A stretch of 64,000 nucleotides of DNA from an uncultured Oscillospiraceae bacterium (lineage in GTDB: Bacteria; Bacillota; Clostridia; Oscillospirales; Acutalibacteraceae). The DNA lies in contig CAJJNV010000007.1 in assembly GCA_905193225.1 (NCBI GenBank), positions 18,102 to 82,101 of the forward strand, written 5' to 3'. Below, in pieces: positions 55,027 through 63,014 of this stretch. A program made the position numbers and the translations under genes. The notes under the pieces were generated by a model, which was not told the origin of the DNA, ran no database searches, and saw only the letters and a list, made by a program, of their open reading frames with translations. The stretch's first letter is position 1. The number at the start of each line of letters is the position of its first letter.

Positions 55027-58000
55027 ATAGGGCAGGAATCCGGTTATGGTCCGGCCGGTCACTCCGGTAATCCCTCCTTTGGAGAAGGTAAAGGAAACAC
55101 TCTGTGTGACAGTGCTGGAAGGTATTTTAGCCTTTATGGTCCAGAGGGTAGTAAGGCCAATGTTTTTACTCGTAAATGTGACCTTAAAGCGGGCTCCATT
55201 TACCGTGGTGTCTAAGCTTCCCGAAGAAGGCTTTGTTAGGTTATATGTTTTGCTTCCGATTTGAATTTTAAGATCGGTAAGCACTGCGGCTGCCTCAACA
55301 TTCATCTCCACACATCTTGCATCGGGGTTAAGAGAAGGAACATTCGCGCTAAGAACTCCACGAACAACGCAGAGCTTATAAGAGCCTGTGTGTGTGGAAA
55401 ACGCACTCACTTTTATGTAGTAGGTCTTCCCGCTTTGGACATTATAATTAATTGCAAAATTGTTGCCGGAAACGTTTCCCTCATCGCTATAACCAATCTG
55501 CTTTTTATTTTCATCGAGAAGGAAGCCTATTGTATCAAGGGACCCGGATGTATAGAAAACCACATCGCCGGTTTTGTCGGCAACATATTTAAAATAGTCA
55601 GCATCGTGAATTGCCTCAATTTTTCCCGATTTTCTGCTGTTAATATAAACTGTTGTTGCCTTTTCCGGAGAGTCTCCATAATCATCTGTAACAAATGAAC
55701 AACTCGCTGAAATGCCGCTTCCGTCGGTTGTCGAAGCGGTTATGGTCGCCGTTCCGCTTGTTGCTTTTGCAGTAACCTTGCCTGTTTGATCAACGGTCGC
55801 CACGCCGGGATTGCTCGATGCCCAATAAAGATTTTTGTTTTCTGCATAATCGGGAGTGACTGTCGCAACAAGGGTTTCAGTTTCACCGCTGCATAAACAC
55901 AGCGAGGTCCTGTTGAGCCTCAAATTGTAAACTTTCTTTTGGAAAGACCGCAAAAACGGAAGACCGTTATTGTAGTTTGAATCGATATCCCAAACGGTAT
56001 TGAAATCCCACGGAGAGGACGAATCCCAGTTGCCTGCCGTGGTATAAAAAGACTTGTTCTTGAATGTGCTGATCGTTCTGGCGGTAAGGTCGGTGTCGGA
56101 AGAGTTCAAATCGGTTTTTACACCGTAGGTATTACCGCTGTGATAATAGGAATCGATTATTTTACCCGAATTTTTATTGCCCACAAATCCGATCTCCGAA
56201 GCGCTGTCGATAGCCGAGAAGGAATTGATGATCGATGCTTCCAATAAATTGTCGTCGCTGATAAGATTAGTCATTGACGAAACAAGTCCCGCACCGTTAT
56301 CACAGAGAGTGCCGGAAGAATAACAATTTTTCACGGTTGACGCACCTAAGGAGCGGACAATCCCTGCCTTGGCATTAGTAACTTTGCTATAGCAGTTGAG
56401 AATATTTGATTCCAATGTAACAGATCCTACTACACCTGCACCATAAGGAACCGAACCTTCTACAAAGCAATTTTCAAAATTTGATCTTATCGCCAAACCG
56501 CACAGTATACCGCAAAGATAATCCGCATCGGGATCATTTCCGTTTCCAACGCTTGCATTGATTATTGCAAGATTGGATACTGTCGATGTTATAGCCGAAT
56601 TAAAAAGTCCGCCGGTAACAACCCAGTTATCTGTTGAACTGCTGTATTTTCTTGTAATCTTGATATTGGCATTTTTTATAGCATATCCGTTTCCGTCAAA
56701 AGTTACGCTACTAATTAACGAAATCGGTTCCCACCTTCTTAAGGACAGGTCAATATCTGAAATCAATTTAAAATGTTTTGATCCATATGTTGCCTTTTTA
56801 AATTTAACATCATATACGATTTTGGAAAGCTGTTCGGCCGTCGCTATAAGATAAGGAGATGACGCACTTCCCGTTCCTCCGGCAAAGGATTCGGCCGGGT
56901 GATATGCCCAAAAATCATTTACGGTAATCGAAGCCTGTTTTGAGGGCAAGCTTCCCTTTGACGCGGTTATGGTGACCGTTCCGGCTCCGGTGGCACAGGC
57001 TCTCGAATTTTCCACCTTAACCACGTTATCGTTTGCCGAAGAATATGTAACGGTTTTATCGGTCGCCTCTTTCGGTGAAACAACTACTCCCATGGGGATA
57101 TTACCAAAGCTGGTATCGATCGTTCCTTGTGTAAAATTGGTAGGATTTTGGTGATCACTTGTGTTTTTAAGAGTAAATGCGGTTGCCGCTATAGGAGATA
57201 TCTTCGGGCACAGGGAATCATCGAGCATTCTGAAATCTATGCGTCCGCTTCCGGTTGCACCGTCCCAGCCTGCTGTATTAAGATCCACCGTCATGGACTT
57301 GAGAAGGGCTTTTATCTGAGCCGGGGTGTAATCGGGATGGCGAAGTATCAACATAGCAACCGCCGCACTTACATGGGGAGTAGCCATGGATGTGCCACTA
57401 TACAAAGCGTACTCATTACCGGGAACACAGCTGTTTATTAAAACTCCGGGAGCACAAACATCAACGGCCTGACCGTAATTTGAAAAGAACGCAGGCAGAT
57501 CATATTTATCCACCGCGCCGACCGTAATAACATTGTCAAAGTCTAAGCTGTGTCTTGCAGGACAATGGCTGCCGACATCGGTCCCGTCATTTCCGGCCGC
57601 AATCACAAATACAGGAGGATTTTCTCCCCTTTCGGCCGCCTGTGCATTGATGCTTTCTATAGCTTCTTTTTTCAAACAATTACCTGCACACGCCCCACCA
57701 AGGCTAAGGTTAATGACCTTAGCGCCATGCTCGGCCGCATAGTGCATTCCAAGCACAACATCACTTGTTGCAAATGCGGTTTCTTCTCTCGAAGTTCCCT
57801 CGTTAAAGATCTTTGCCGCTTTAACGGGAAGTACCTTTACATTATCGGGGGTACAATCGACAATTGTGCCCGAAACATGTGTTCCGTGGCTGTCGATATC
57901 CATGGCGTTGTTCGTGCTGTTAACAACATCATATCCCTTGGTATCATCTGTAGCCGAAGCGGGCTCGGTGGTGCGGCCCTGCAAAAACTCATGGCCTTCG

Positions 58001-58974
58001 CGGACATTAAGATACTTGGAGTCAACGCCGGTATCAACAACACCGACCAGTATCTCGTTCTGATTTCCCGACAGGATATTTTTCATTCTGCCGGCCTGGA
58101 TGCCCATAGAATTCACCCCGTCGCCGTCGGTTCCCCAGCTTCCGAGATTTATGCTGCTGCTTTCGGTCGAAGCAGTCGACTCAAGGGTCATTATGCCGTT
58201 AACGGTAACATACTCGATCGCGTTGCTTGCTTCAAAGGCTTCAAAAGCCGCCTTTGTCTGCTTCTCGGTCTCGTACTGTAAAAAATAAAGTCCCTTGCCG
58301 TTAGTGGCGAAATCGGTTGCACCGTAGTTTTGAGAAAGATTTCTTCCGCCCTTAACATAAAGTATGATCTGCTTTGACTGATAGGGACTTGTGACAACTA
58401 TCTTTCCGTCTACCGCCTTAACGTCAAGGCAAAGCTGATCTTCGGCATCCTGTTCGGAAACCGTGGCGTTGTCGAGCAGGATCGCTTCCTCCTCCGACGA
58501 CATTGCTTCTTCGTATTCGTCGGATATGTCAAGGTTGTTTTGAAGCTCGGCTACCGAACTTCCCATTTTTATTTTTTCTTCTCCGCGAACAATGTTAAGC
58601 TCGCCGCTCACCCTGTCGACCTGCGCGGTTGCACCGATCGCTTCGGCAATTTCTTCGGCGGGGAGAATTATTTCCCCTCCGACGCCCATATCGGCGGCAA
58701 CGGACAAATTGACCTTTTTACCGTCAATTGTCATTTCGTTTTCTCCCGGGACCATTACCATGGTGGAAAAGTATGAACCGTCGGAATTCTTATCCGAGAT
58801 GGAATGCATTTGAGAAACAAATTCATCATCAAATCCGCCGGCATCAAGAAAGATGTTGAAGTCGCGCTTTTTCTCGATTTCAAGTGCCGATGTGGGTAAC
58901 GATGAGGTATACCCTATGGCGGCCACAAAAACCGCCATAATGCCGGACAACGCTCTTTTCGCTATCTTGTTCAC
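54547..58974 (-). CDS. Giant secreted subtilase with dockerin (protease B)
   Basis: 1475 residues, same architecture as protease A. Signal peptide (MNKIAKRALSGIMAVFVAAI), amine-oxidase-N-like domain, pro-domain, S8 triad with Asp in GVVDTGVD (about 314), His in HGTHVSG (365) and Ser in GTSMATPH (527), Ig-like strands, a repeat-rich region (about 720-970), Big_2, PPC-type domain and dockerin. The last 160 residues are identical to protease A, while the rest is clearly diverged. Start: GTG at 58974, with AAGGAG seven bases upstream; an overlapping ATGTGA occurs at the same place. Expected secreted, dockerin-tethered endopeptidase; its target proteins are unknown. Confidence 0.9.
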   Translation of the reverse strand: MNKIAKRALSGIMAVFVAAIGYTSSLPTSALEIEKKRDFNIFLDAGGFDDEFVSQMHSISDKNSDGSYFSTMVMVPGENEMTIDGKKVNLSVAADMGVGGEIILPAEEIAEAIGATAQVDRVSGELNIVRGEEKIKMGSSVAELQNNLDISDEYEEAMSSEEEAILLDNATVSEQDAEDQLCLDVKAVDGKIVVTSPYQSKQIILYVKGGRNLSQNYGATDFATNGKGLYFLQYETEKQTKAAFEAFEASNAIEYVTVNGIMTLESTASTESSSINLGSWGTDGDGVNSMGIQAGRMKNILSGNQNEILVGVVDTGVDSKYLNVREGHEFLQGRTTEPASATDDTKGYDVVNSTNNAMDIDSHGTHVSGTIVDCTPDNVKVLPVKAAKIFNEGTSREETAFATSDVVLGMHYAAEHGAKVINLSLGGACAGNCLKKEAIESINAQAAERGENPPVFVIAAGNDGTDVGSHCPARHSLDFDNVITVGAVDKYDLPAFFSNYGQAVDVCAPGVLINSCVPGNEYALYSGTSMATPHVSAAVAMLILRHPDYTPAQIKALLKSMTVDLNTAGWDGATGSGRIDFRMLDDSLCPKISPIAATAFTLKNTSDHQNPTNFTQGTIDTSFGNIPMGVVVSPKEATDKTVTYSSANDNVVKVENSRACATGAGTVTITASKGSLPSKQASITVNDFWAYHPAESFAGGTGSASSPYLIATAEQLSKIVYDVKFKKATYGSKHFKLISDIDLSLRRWEPISLISSVTFDGNGYAIKNANIKITRKYSSSTDNWVVTGGLFNSAITSTVSNLAIINASVGNGNDPDADYLCGILCGLAIRSNFENCFVEGSVPYGAGVVGSVTLESNILNCYSKVTNAKAGIVRSLGASTVKNCYSSGTLCDNGAGLVSSMTNLISDDNLLEASIINSFSAIDSASEIGFVGNKNSGKIIDSYYHSGNTYGVKTDLNSSDTDLTARTISTFKNKSFYTTAGNWDSSSPWDFNTVWDIDSNYNNGLPFLRSFQKKVYNLRLNRTSLCLCSGETETLVATVTPDYAENKNLYWASSNPGVATVDQTGKVTAKATSGTATITASTTDGSGISASCSFVTDDYGDSPEKATTVYINSRKSGKIEAIHDADYFKYVADKTGDVVFYTSGSLDTIGFLLDENKKQIGYSDEGNVSGNNFAINYNVQSGKTYYIKVSAFSTHTGSYKLCVVRGVLSANVPSLNPDARCVEMNVEAAAVLTDLKIQIGSKTYNLTKPSSGSLDTTVNGARFKVTFTSKNIGLTTLWTIKAKIPSSTVTQSVSFTFSKGGITGVTGRTITGFLPYKSSIKTNINPSSGLQTVINGMSSSGYSFTVKDWNNNTVTVSSTAKAATGMKIIKTNTSTGKITEIFYVLVYGDVKGGTNCGDGIIENSDALSVLQYATGKATPPSELVKLAADVNHDGAIDSDDALLIQQHAVGSATINQNVSVTNVPDDCYYTSSVAF

Positions 58975-59051
58975 ATTAACTCTCCTTTTTTATTTTATTC
59001 CGTTGCTGTGGTATGTGCTGTTTAGTCAACCGGTGTTCAATCATCGATTGC

Positions 59052-59084
59052 TTAAGAAACAAAGGGCGGCTGCATCGTCATCAT
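59052..59084 (-). CDS. Upstream leader ORF of protease B, up to 10 residues
   Basis: GAAGAAGGTG precedes three closely spaced ATGs; the peptide reads MMTMQPPFVS (the second or third ATG has better spacing). It shares PPF and position with the leader ORF of protease A, although the flanking DNA has diverged. It ends about 75 bases before the protease start. Confidence 0.35.
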   Translation of the reverse strand: MMTMQPPFVS

Positions 59085-59154
59085 TTCACCTTCTTCTTTT
59101 GTTTTTAACAACTTGCAATATATGTTTAATTACCATATTTAAGTTATTGACATT

Positions 59155-59183
59155 ATTATACATAATGCGATACCATTTGTCAA
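59155..59183 (-). promoter_or_regulatory. Consensus promoter of protease B
   Basis: Reverse strand TTGACA (59183-59178), 17 bases, TATAAT (59160-59155). It is identical in hexamers and spacing to the promoter of protease A. Confidence 0.85.
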
Positions 59184-59204
59184 GTGTTTACAGTAAAATT
59201 ATGC

Positions 59205-59240
59205 AAAAAATCGAGTGGATTCATTTCCACTCGATTTTTT
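59205..59240. terminator. Terminator between companion B and protease B
   Basis: AAAAAATCGAGTGG (59205-59218) and CCACTCGATTTTTT (59227-59240) are perfect inverted repeats around an 8-base loop, so the hairpin works in both directions. It ends companion B just upstream of the protease B promoter. Confidence 0.9.
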
Positions 59241-59341
59241 CTCTTTTGTTTTAAATCAAAATCAATGATTTTAAAATTTTAAAACTATTCACTTTAAAAT
59301 AATCTTTCTTTAAATTCTCCCCGATTTCTACATAAGAGAAC

Positions 59342-60517
59342 TTAACTTGCAGATAACAGTCCAACCGATGTCTGGAGTATTCTGAGGGCGTCGGTGGGAG
59401 ATACTTCAGGCTGATTATCATATTTTGCCGCTCTGTGCTGATCTTCGCTAAGGGTTCTGGTCTTTACTGATGCCTGAAGAGTCATAAGAGAGTCAACAGC
59501 GGTAACCTTCTTGTCGATGTTAACATCGCCTTTCAGATACACATGCACATTAAGCTCGCCGAAGCGACCGGAATTTTGGTATTGATAGCCTAATTTAACA
59601 ACGGTATCGCCCACTGATTTGCCGGTGATTTCCACCAAAAAATCAAATAACCCACAAGCTGCTCGTTTCACCTCTGCAATTTCTTCATTTTCGGATTGCG
59701 CTCTGACTGACGGCTCGGGAATATACATATATCCCATATCCGAATATACAACCTCTGCGGCCTTTATGCCCTCAAAGGTCATAAGCTTTTGCATAACATC
59801 ATCGTAGTTTTTCTTTTGAGGTTGGAACAAAACATCGGGTTGGTTTATAAAATATCTGTGTATCTCGCTTTTCTGATTCTTTACTTCAGGGAACTTTTTA
59901 AAGAAAATTCCATTGATGGCAAATCCGGCCAAGAAATTCTCGCAACCGTCGTCTTCTGCCCTTGTGTAAACATCCAGCCCTTCAAACTGGGAAAGGGTTC
60001 CTTCAACAAGGGCGTCCTCATCAAATTTTTCGGGATCGACAATAATATCCACGCCGCGTGGGTCATAGAAAAGAGGTGCCGCCGCCATAGGATCGATATG
60101 TCCACCCATTGAATCTATGCGAACAGTCTCGCCCACAGGAATATAAATGGTTTTACCGCCGTTGTCAATTGTATTGGCATAGACACCGTAATCCTCGGCG
60201 AAGGTATTTGCGCCCGCCTTGCCGTTAAAATGTTTTTTAGCTTCCTCAACGGCTTCTTTTCCCGTTTTATCAAGGGTCAAAATAAGTTTATAGTCATATT
60301 TGCCCTCTTCGTTTTGCTTTACCGAATTAATTCCTACCCTAACACATCCGACTTCGGAGAATTCCTCGGGTGTGAAGTTTCTCAGTGTATCGGAGGTGAC
60401 ACTTAAAACTATGCTGTTCAAATATTTAGTCTTGGTCTCTGCTGTTTCCTCGGCCGATACAGGCAAAACACCCAGGCACAAAACCAACGCGATCAGACAA
60501 CAAATAATTTTTTTCAT
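59342..60517 (-). CDS. Secreted half-dockerin companion protein B
   Basis: 391 residues, paralogue of companion A. Signal peptide identical over the first 20 residues; the body is diverged but collinear, with DVMQKLMTFEGIKAAEVVYS matching the A segment DLMEKLVVTPGIKNAEITFH, and VVKLGYQYQNSGRFGELNVH before the dockerin-like end. The first loop is DVNIDKKVTAVD; the second (KYDNQPEVSPTD) is again poor in ligands. Start at 60517 after TTAAGGAGG. It is separated from protease B by a terminator and an independent promoter. Confidence 0.8.
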   Translation of the reverse strand: MKKIICCLIALVLCLGVLPVSAEETAETKTKYLNSIVLSVTSDTLRNFTPEEFSEVGCVRVGINSVKQNEEGKYDYKLILTLDKTGKEAVEEAKKHFNGKAGANTFAEDYGVYANTIDNGGKTIYIPVGETVRIDSMGGHIDPMAAAPLFYDPRGVDIIVDPEKFDEDALVEGTLSQFEGLDVYTRAEDDGCENFLAGFAINGIFFKKFPEVKNQKSEIHRYFINQPDVLFQPQKKNYDDVMQKLMTFEGIKAAEVVYSDMGYMYIPEPSVRAQSENEEIAEVKRAACGLFDFLVEITGKSVGDTVVKLGYQYQNSGRFGELNVHVYLKGDVNIDKKVTAVDSLMTLQASVKTRTLSEDQHRAAKYDNQPEVSPTDALRILQTSVGLLSAS

Positions 60518-60799
60518 ATTTTCTTCCTCCTTAAAGTAAAGTTGTCTGAGATCCTGCAATTCGTTTATCTCGCTTTCACTCATATAATATTAAATATGCA
60601 GCAGGTTGTGACTTATTGCACAATAATATCCAAGAAATAAATGCTCTTTTTTATTTCTGTGACTATATTGTAGCATCGTATCCTATTATTGTCAACGATT
60701 TTTGAGAAAAATTTCAAGTTTCTACGTTTTGACGGCTATATTTCTTATTGCGAATTAAAATCACGATTTTTTTGGCTAACATTCACAAAAGCGGAATGG
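60457..60799. repeat. Unit-boundary repeat R2, copy 2
   Basis: Partner of 54138-54480 at an offset of 6319 bases, covering the 5' end and promoter of companion B. Confidence 0.9.
60667..60695 (-). promoter_or_regulatory. Promoter of companion B
   Basis: Reverse strand TTGACA (60695-60690), 17 bases, TACAAT (60672-60667), as in companion A. Confidence 0.8.
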
Positions 60800-60828
60800 A
60801 TCCGACGCAATCCAAACCCGTTCCTCTT

Positions 60829-60948
60829 TTAATTTTCCGCTTTTTTAAGGCTTTTAAAGCATCGGAATGCTACCGAAGAGGTGAACCCTATGGCAGCCAC
60901 AAAAACCGCCGGTACACCTGATAATGCTCTTTTGGTTATCTTGTTCAT
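60829..60948 (-). pseudogene. Fossil of a third dockerin subtilase (signal peptide joined to C-terminus)
   Basis: The ATG at 60948 opens a 39-codon frame. Its first 21 residues (MNKITKRALSGVPAVFVAAI, then G) match the signal peptide of protease B, and they run directly into FTSSVAF, the last residues of proteases A and B (YTSSVAF). The original stop TGA has become CGA, so the frame reads on to a TAA at 60829. About 4.4 kb of protease has thus been lost, apparently by recombination between the two similar TAYACCTC-TCG stretches. The leader and promoter upstream are also missing: GTATGTGCT runs directly into ATGCAAAAAA. A decayed copy of the 59205 terminator is at 61006-61033. Confidence 0.8.
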
Positions 60949-61156
60949 TTTATTTTTTCTTTTTTATTTTTTGCCGTTGGTGTGTATGTGCTATGCAAAA
61001 AAGATCGAGCAGATTATTTCCACTCGATCCTTTTATATTTGAAAATTTAAAACAGCAGTTTTTAAAATTCAAGATAATTCACTTTTAAGCATAACGTACG
61101 CCGGTTACAAGCCCACTGCAATAGGCAGTCGTTTCCACAGCAGTCGGCCACCATTT

Positions 61157-62614
61157 TCAGCGCACGCCCACGGCAATCTGAAGGGTGATCAGCGCATCGC
61201 TTGGCGTAACCGCACCGTCGCCGTCAACATCGGCGCAGGATATGTTAAGGTCGGAAGCGGCTCTGGCCCTGACGGCATACTGAAGCAGCATAAGGGCATC
61301 GTTTACCGAAATATACCCGTCCCCGTCGGCATCTCCCAAAGGACGGCTGTCGTCCCGGCGATCGGCATAATCAAGGCATATGTATCCCTGCTGCCCGTTA
61401 TAATCGATTTTTCCCCAGTTGCCGGCCACCTCATAAACCAACGCCTCGACACCGTTTGAAAGACCTCCGATGACCTCTGAATCTGTCGAAGGCTGAGACC
61501 GCACGTTTATGCCGTTGCTCGAACGCACCGAATAGATCCCGAGTCTGCACACCTGCGAGCTTTTGACCCTCACTTCAAAGGTCACCGAGAATCCCCACAT
61601 GGAAACGGTTATGGTGTGGACGCCGGGAGAGGAGCTGTACCCCGACAGATCAAAGCCCGATGAGAAAAGCTCACCGGTTCCGTCGGAATAGTTCATTCTT
61701 ATAACAAGGCCGCTGCCGTCAAAGCTTTCGTCCTGCATATATTCGGTCTTATAGGGCAGAGAGATGATCTCCATACTCAGGGTATAAACCCTGTCGGCTA
61801 TTTTATTGGTATATTTCAGGCATATCCATCCGTCGGCCCCGTTATAGGAAATTTTTCCCCATTCTCCCGAAACCACGCTGACTTCGACCTCCGCACCGTC
61901 TGCTATCCATCCGATCCTTTCGTAATCGGTGGAAGGACCGCTTCGCAGATTTACTCCGTCGGAGGATTTTATGGAATACCGGCCGGCGGTATATCCGCCG
62001 CCCCCGTTGTTCCCGCCGTTTCCGGCACCGTGAGGGCCTTTATATACAATAACGTTGGCGCCCACTCCCGCCTCGTCGTAATAAAAGAGGTCGGTAATGT
62101 CGTTTGACGCAGGATCCATTATATAGACCTTGCCGTTTTCCACCTTTTCGACTGCCACGTAATGGCCGTAATATTTAACCGAACAAACCACCATACAGCC
62201 GCTGTCGAGAAAGGATTTTATCTGAGAAATTTTTTCTTCCCTGCTGCCCGAAACATTTGTCCACTTTTCCAGCGTAAATCCTGAAGCATATTCGCATGGC
62301 TTGGCCCAATATATATCTCCCGATGAGGTGAATCCCCCGTTGGCTTTAAGGTAATTACACAGCACCCCGGGATTGAAAACCGAGGTATCCTGCGACACCG
62401 CTCCCGAGTATGCCATAACCTTAGCCACCGAGGTCAGGGCGCATCCCACCCTTGCCACCGTGTAGCTGTCGTTGTATCCGAAACCTATGGAACCCCAGCG
62501 GGAATCGGTCTGAAGCCAGGTTTTGTAGTTATCATCACTTGCAAGGGCGGCGGTTGAAAGGCCGACAGTCATAATAACAAGCGCCGTTAAAAAGGCTATG
62601 ATTCTTTTTTTCAA
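61157..62614 (-). CDS. Secreted C39-like peptidase with two SH3b domains and dockerin
   Basis: 485 residues. Signal peptide (LKKRIIAFLTALVIMTVGLS); papain-like C39_2 domain (about 30-195) with catalytic Cys in VGCALTS (about 56), His in YGHYVAVEK (150) and Asp/Asn in DPASND; SH3b domain (about 210-270, VNLRSGPSTDYERIG); Big_3-like domain (about 280-350, YMQDESFDGSGLVI); second SH3b (about 360-415, INVRSQPSTDSEVIG); C-terminal dockerin (about 425-485) with two canonical loops, DADGDGYISVND and DVDGDGAVTPSD. SH3b domains suggest wall binding; the target may be peptide or peptidoglycan cross-links. The start is TTG at 62614 after AAAGGAGGGACGGAG. Its dockerin is the best-preserved in the window. 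Confidence 0.9.
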   Translation of the reverse strand: MKKRIIAFLTALVIMTVGLSTAALASDDNYKTWLQTDSRWGSIGFGYNDSYTVARVGCALTSVAKVMAYSGAVSQDTSVFNPGVLCNYLKANGGFTSSGDIYWAKPCEYASGFTLEKWTNVSGSREEKISQIKSFLDSGCMVVCSVKYYGHYVAVEKVENGKVYIMDPASNDITDLFYYDEAGVGANVIVYKGPHGAGNGGNNGGGGYTAGRYSIKSSDGVNLRSGPSTDYERIGWIADGAEVEVSVVSGEWGKISYNGADGWICLKYTNKIADRVYTLSMEIISLPYKTEYMQDESFDGSGLVIRMNYSDGTGELFSSGFDLSGYSSSPGVHTITVSMWGFSVTFEVRVKSSQVCRLGIYSVRSSNGINVRSQPSTDSEVIGGLSNGVEALVYEVAGNWGKIDYNGQQGYICLDYADRRDDSRPLGDADGDGYISVNDALMLLQYAVRARAASDLNISCADVDGDGAVTPSDALITLQIAVGVR

Positions 62615-62735
62615 CTCCGTCCCTCCTTTGACCGTAATGACACAGATGACATTGCAATAACACGGGATGACAGGATGACGCCTGTGACTTATCAATACAT
62701 CTCAATCCCGTTGGTTACAATAATGTTACCCATAC

Positions 62736-62764
62736 ATTTTAAACGCTGTTTTGACGAAAGTCAA
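62736..62764 (-). promoter_or_regulatory. Promoter of the C39-like peptidase gene
   Basis: Reverse strand TTGACT (62764-62759), 17 bases, TAAAAT (62741-62736), about 120 bases before the TTG start. The rest of the divergent gap up to 62937 holds no gene. Confidence 0.65.
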
Positions 62765-62937
62765 GGGATTTTGCCGTTTTTCCTTACATTGCCACGGTTT
62801 ATACATAATAAGAACAGCAAATACAGAGAGAAGCGGCAAATCGCGTGAATGTGTTTCAACTTTTCGGACGTTTTTTGAAAAAGCGGCCTTTATCGGGCGT
62901 CAAACGCAAAAAATATCATAAAAAAACAACTTTACCA

Positions 62938-62966
62938 TTGATTTTTTTAACCAAATATGATATAAG
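62938..62966 (+). promoter_or_regulatory. Promoter of the alpha-galactosidase-like gene
   Basis: TTGATT (62938-62943), 17 bases, TATAAG (62961-62966), about 48 bases before the ATG. Confidence 0.5.
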
Positions 62967-63014
62967 GTAAACGATAAACGACTTTATATAAGTCTGTTAA
63001 AGGATGTGTAACCA

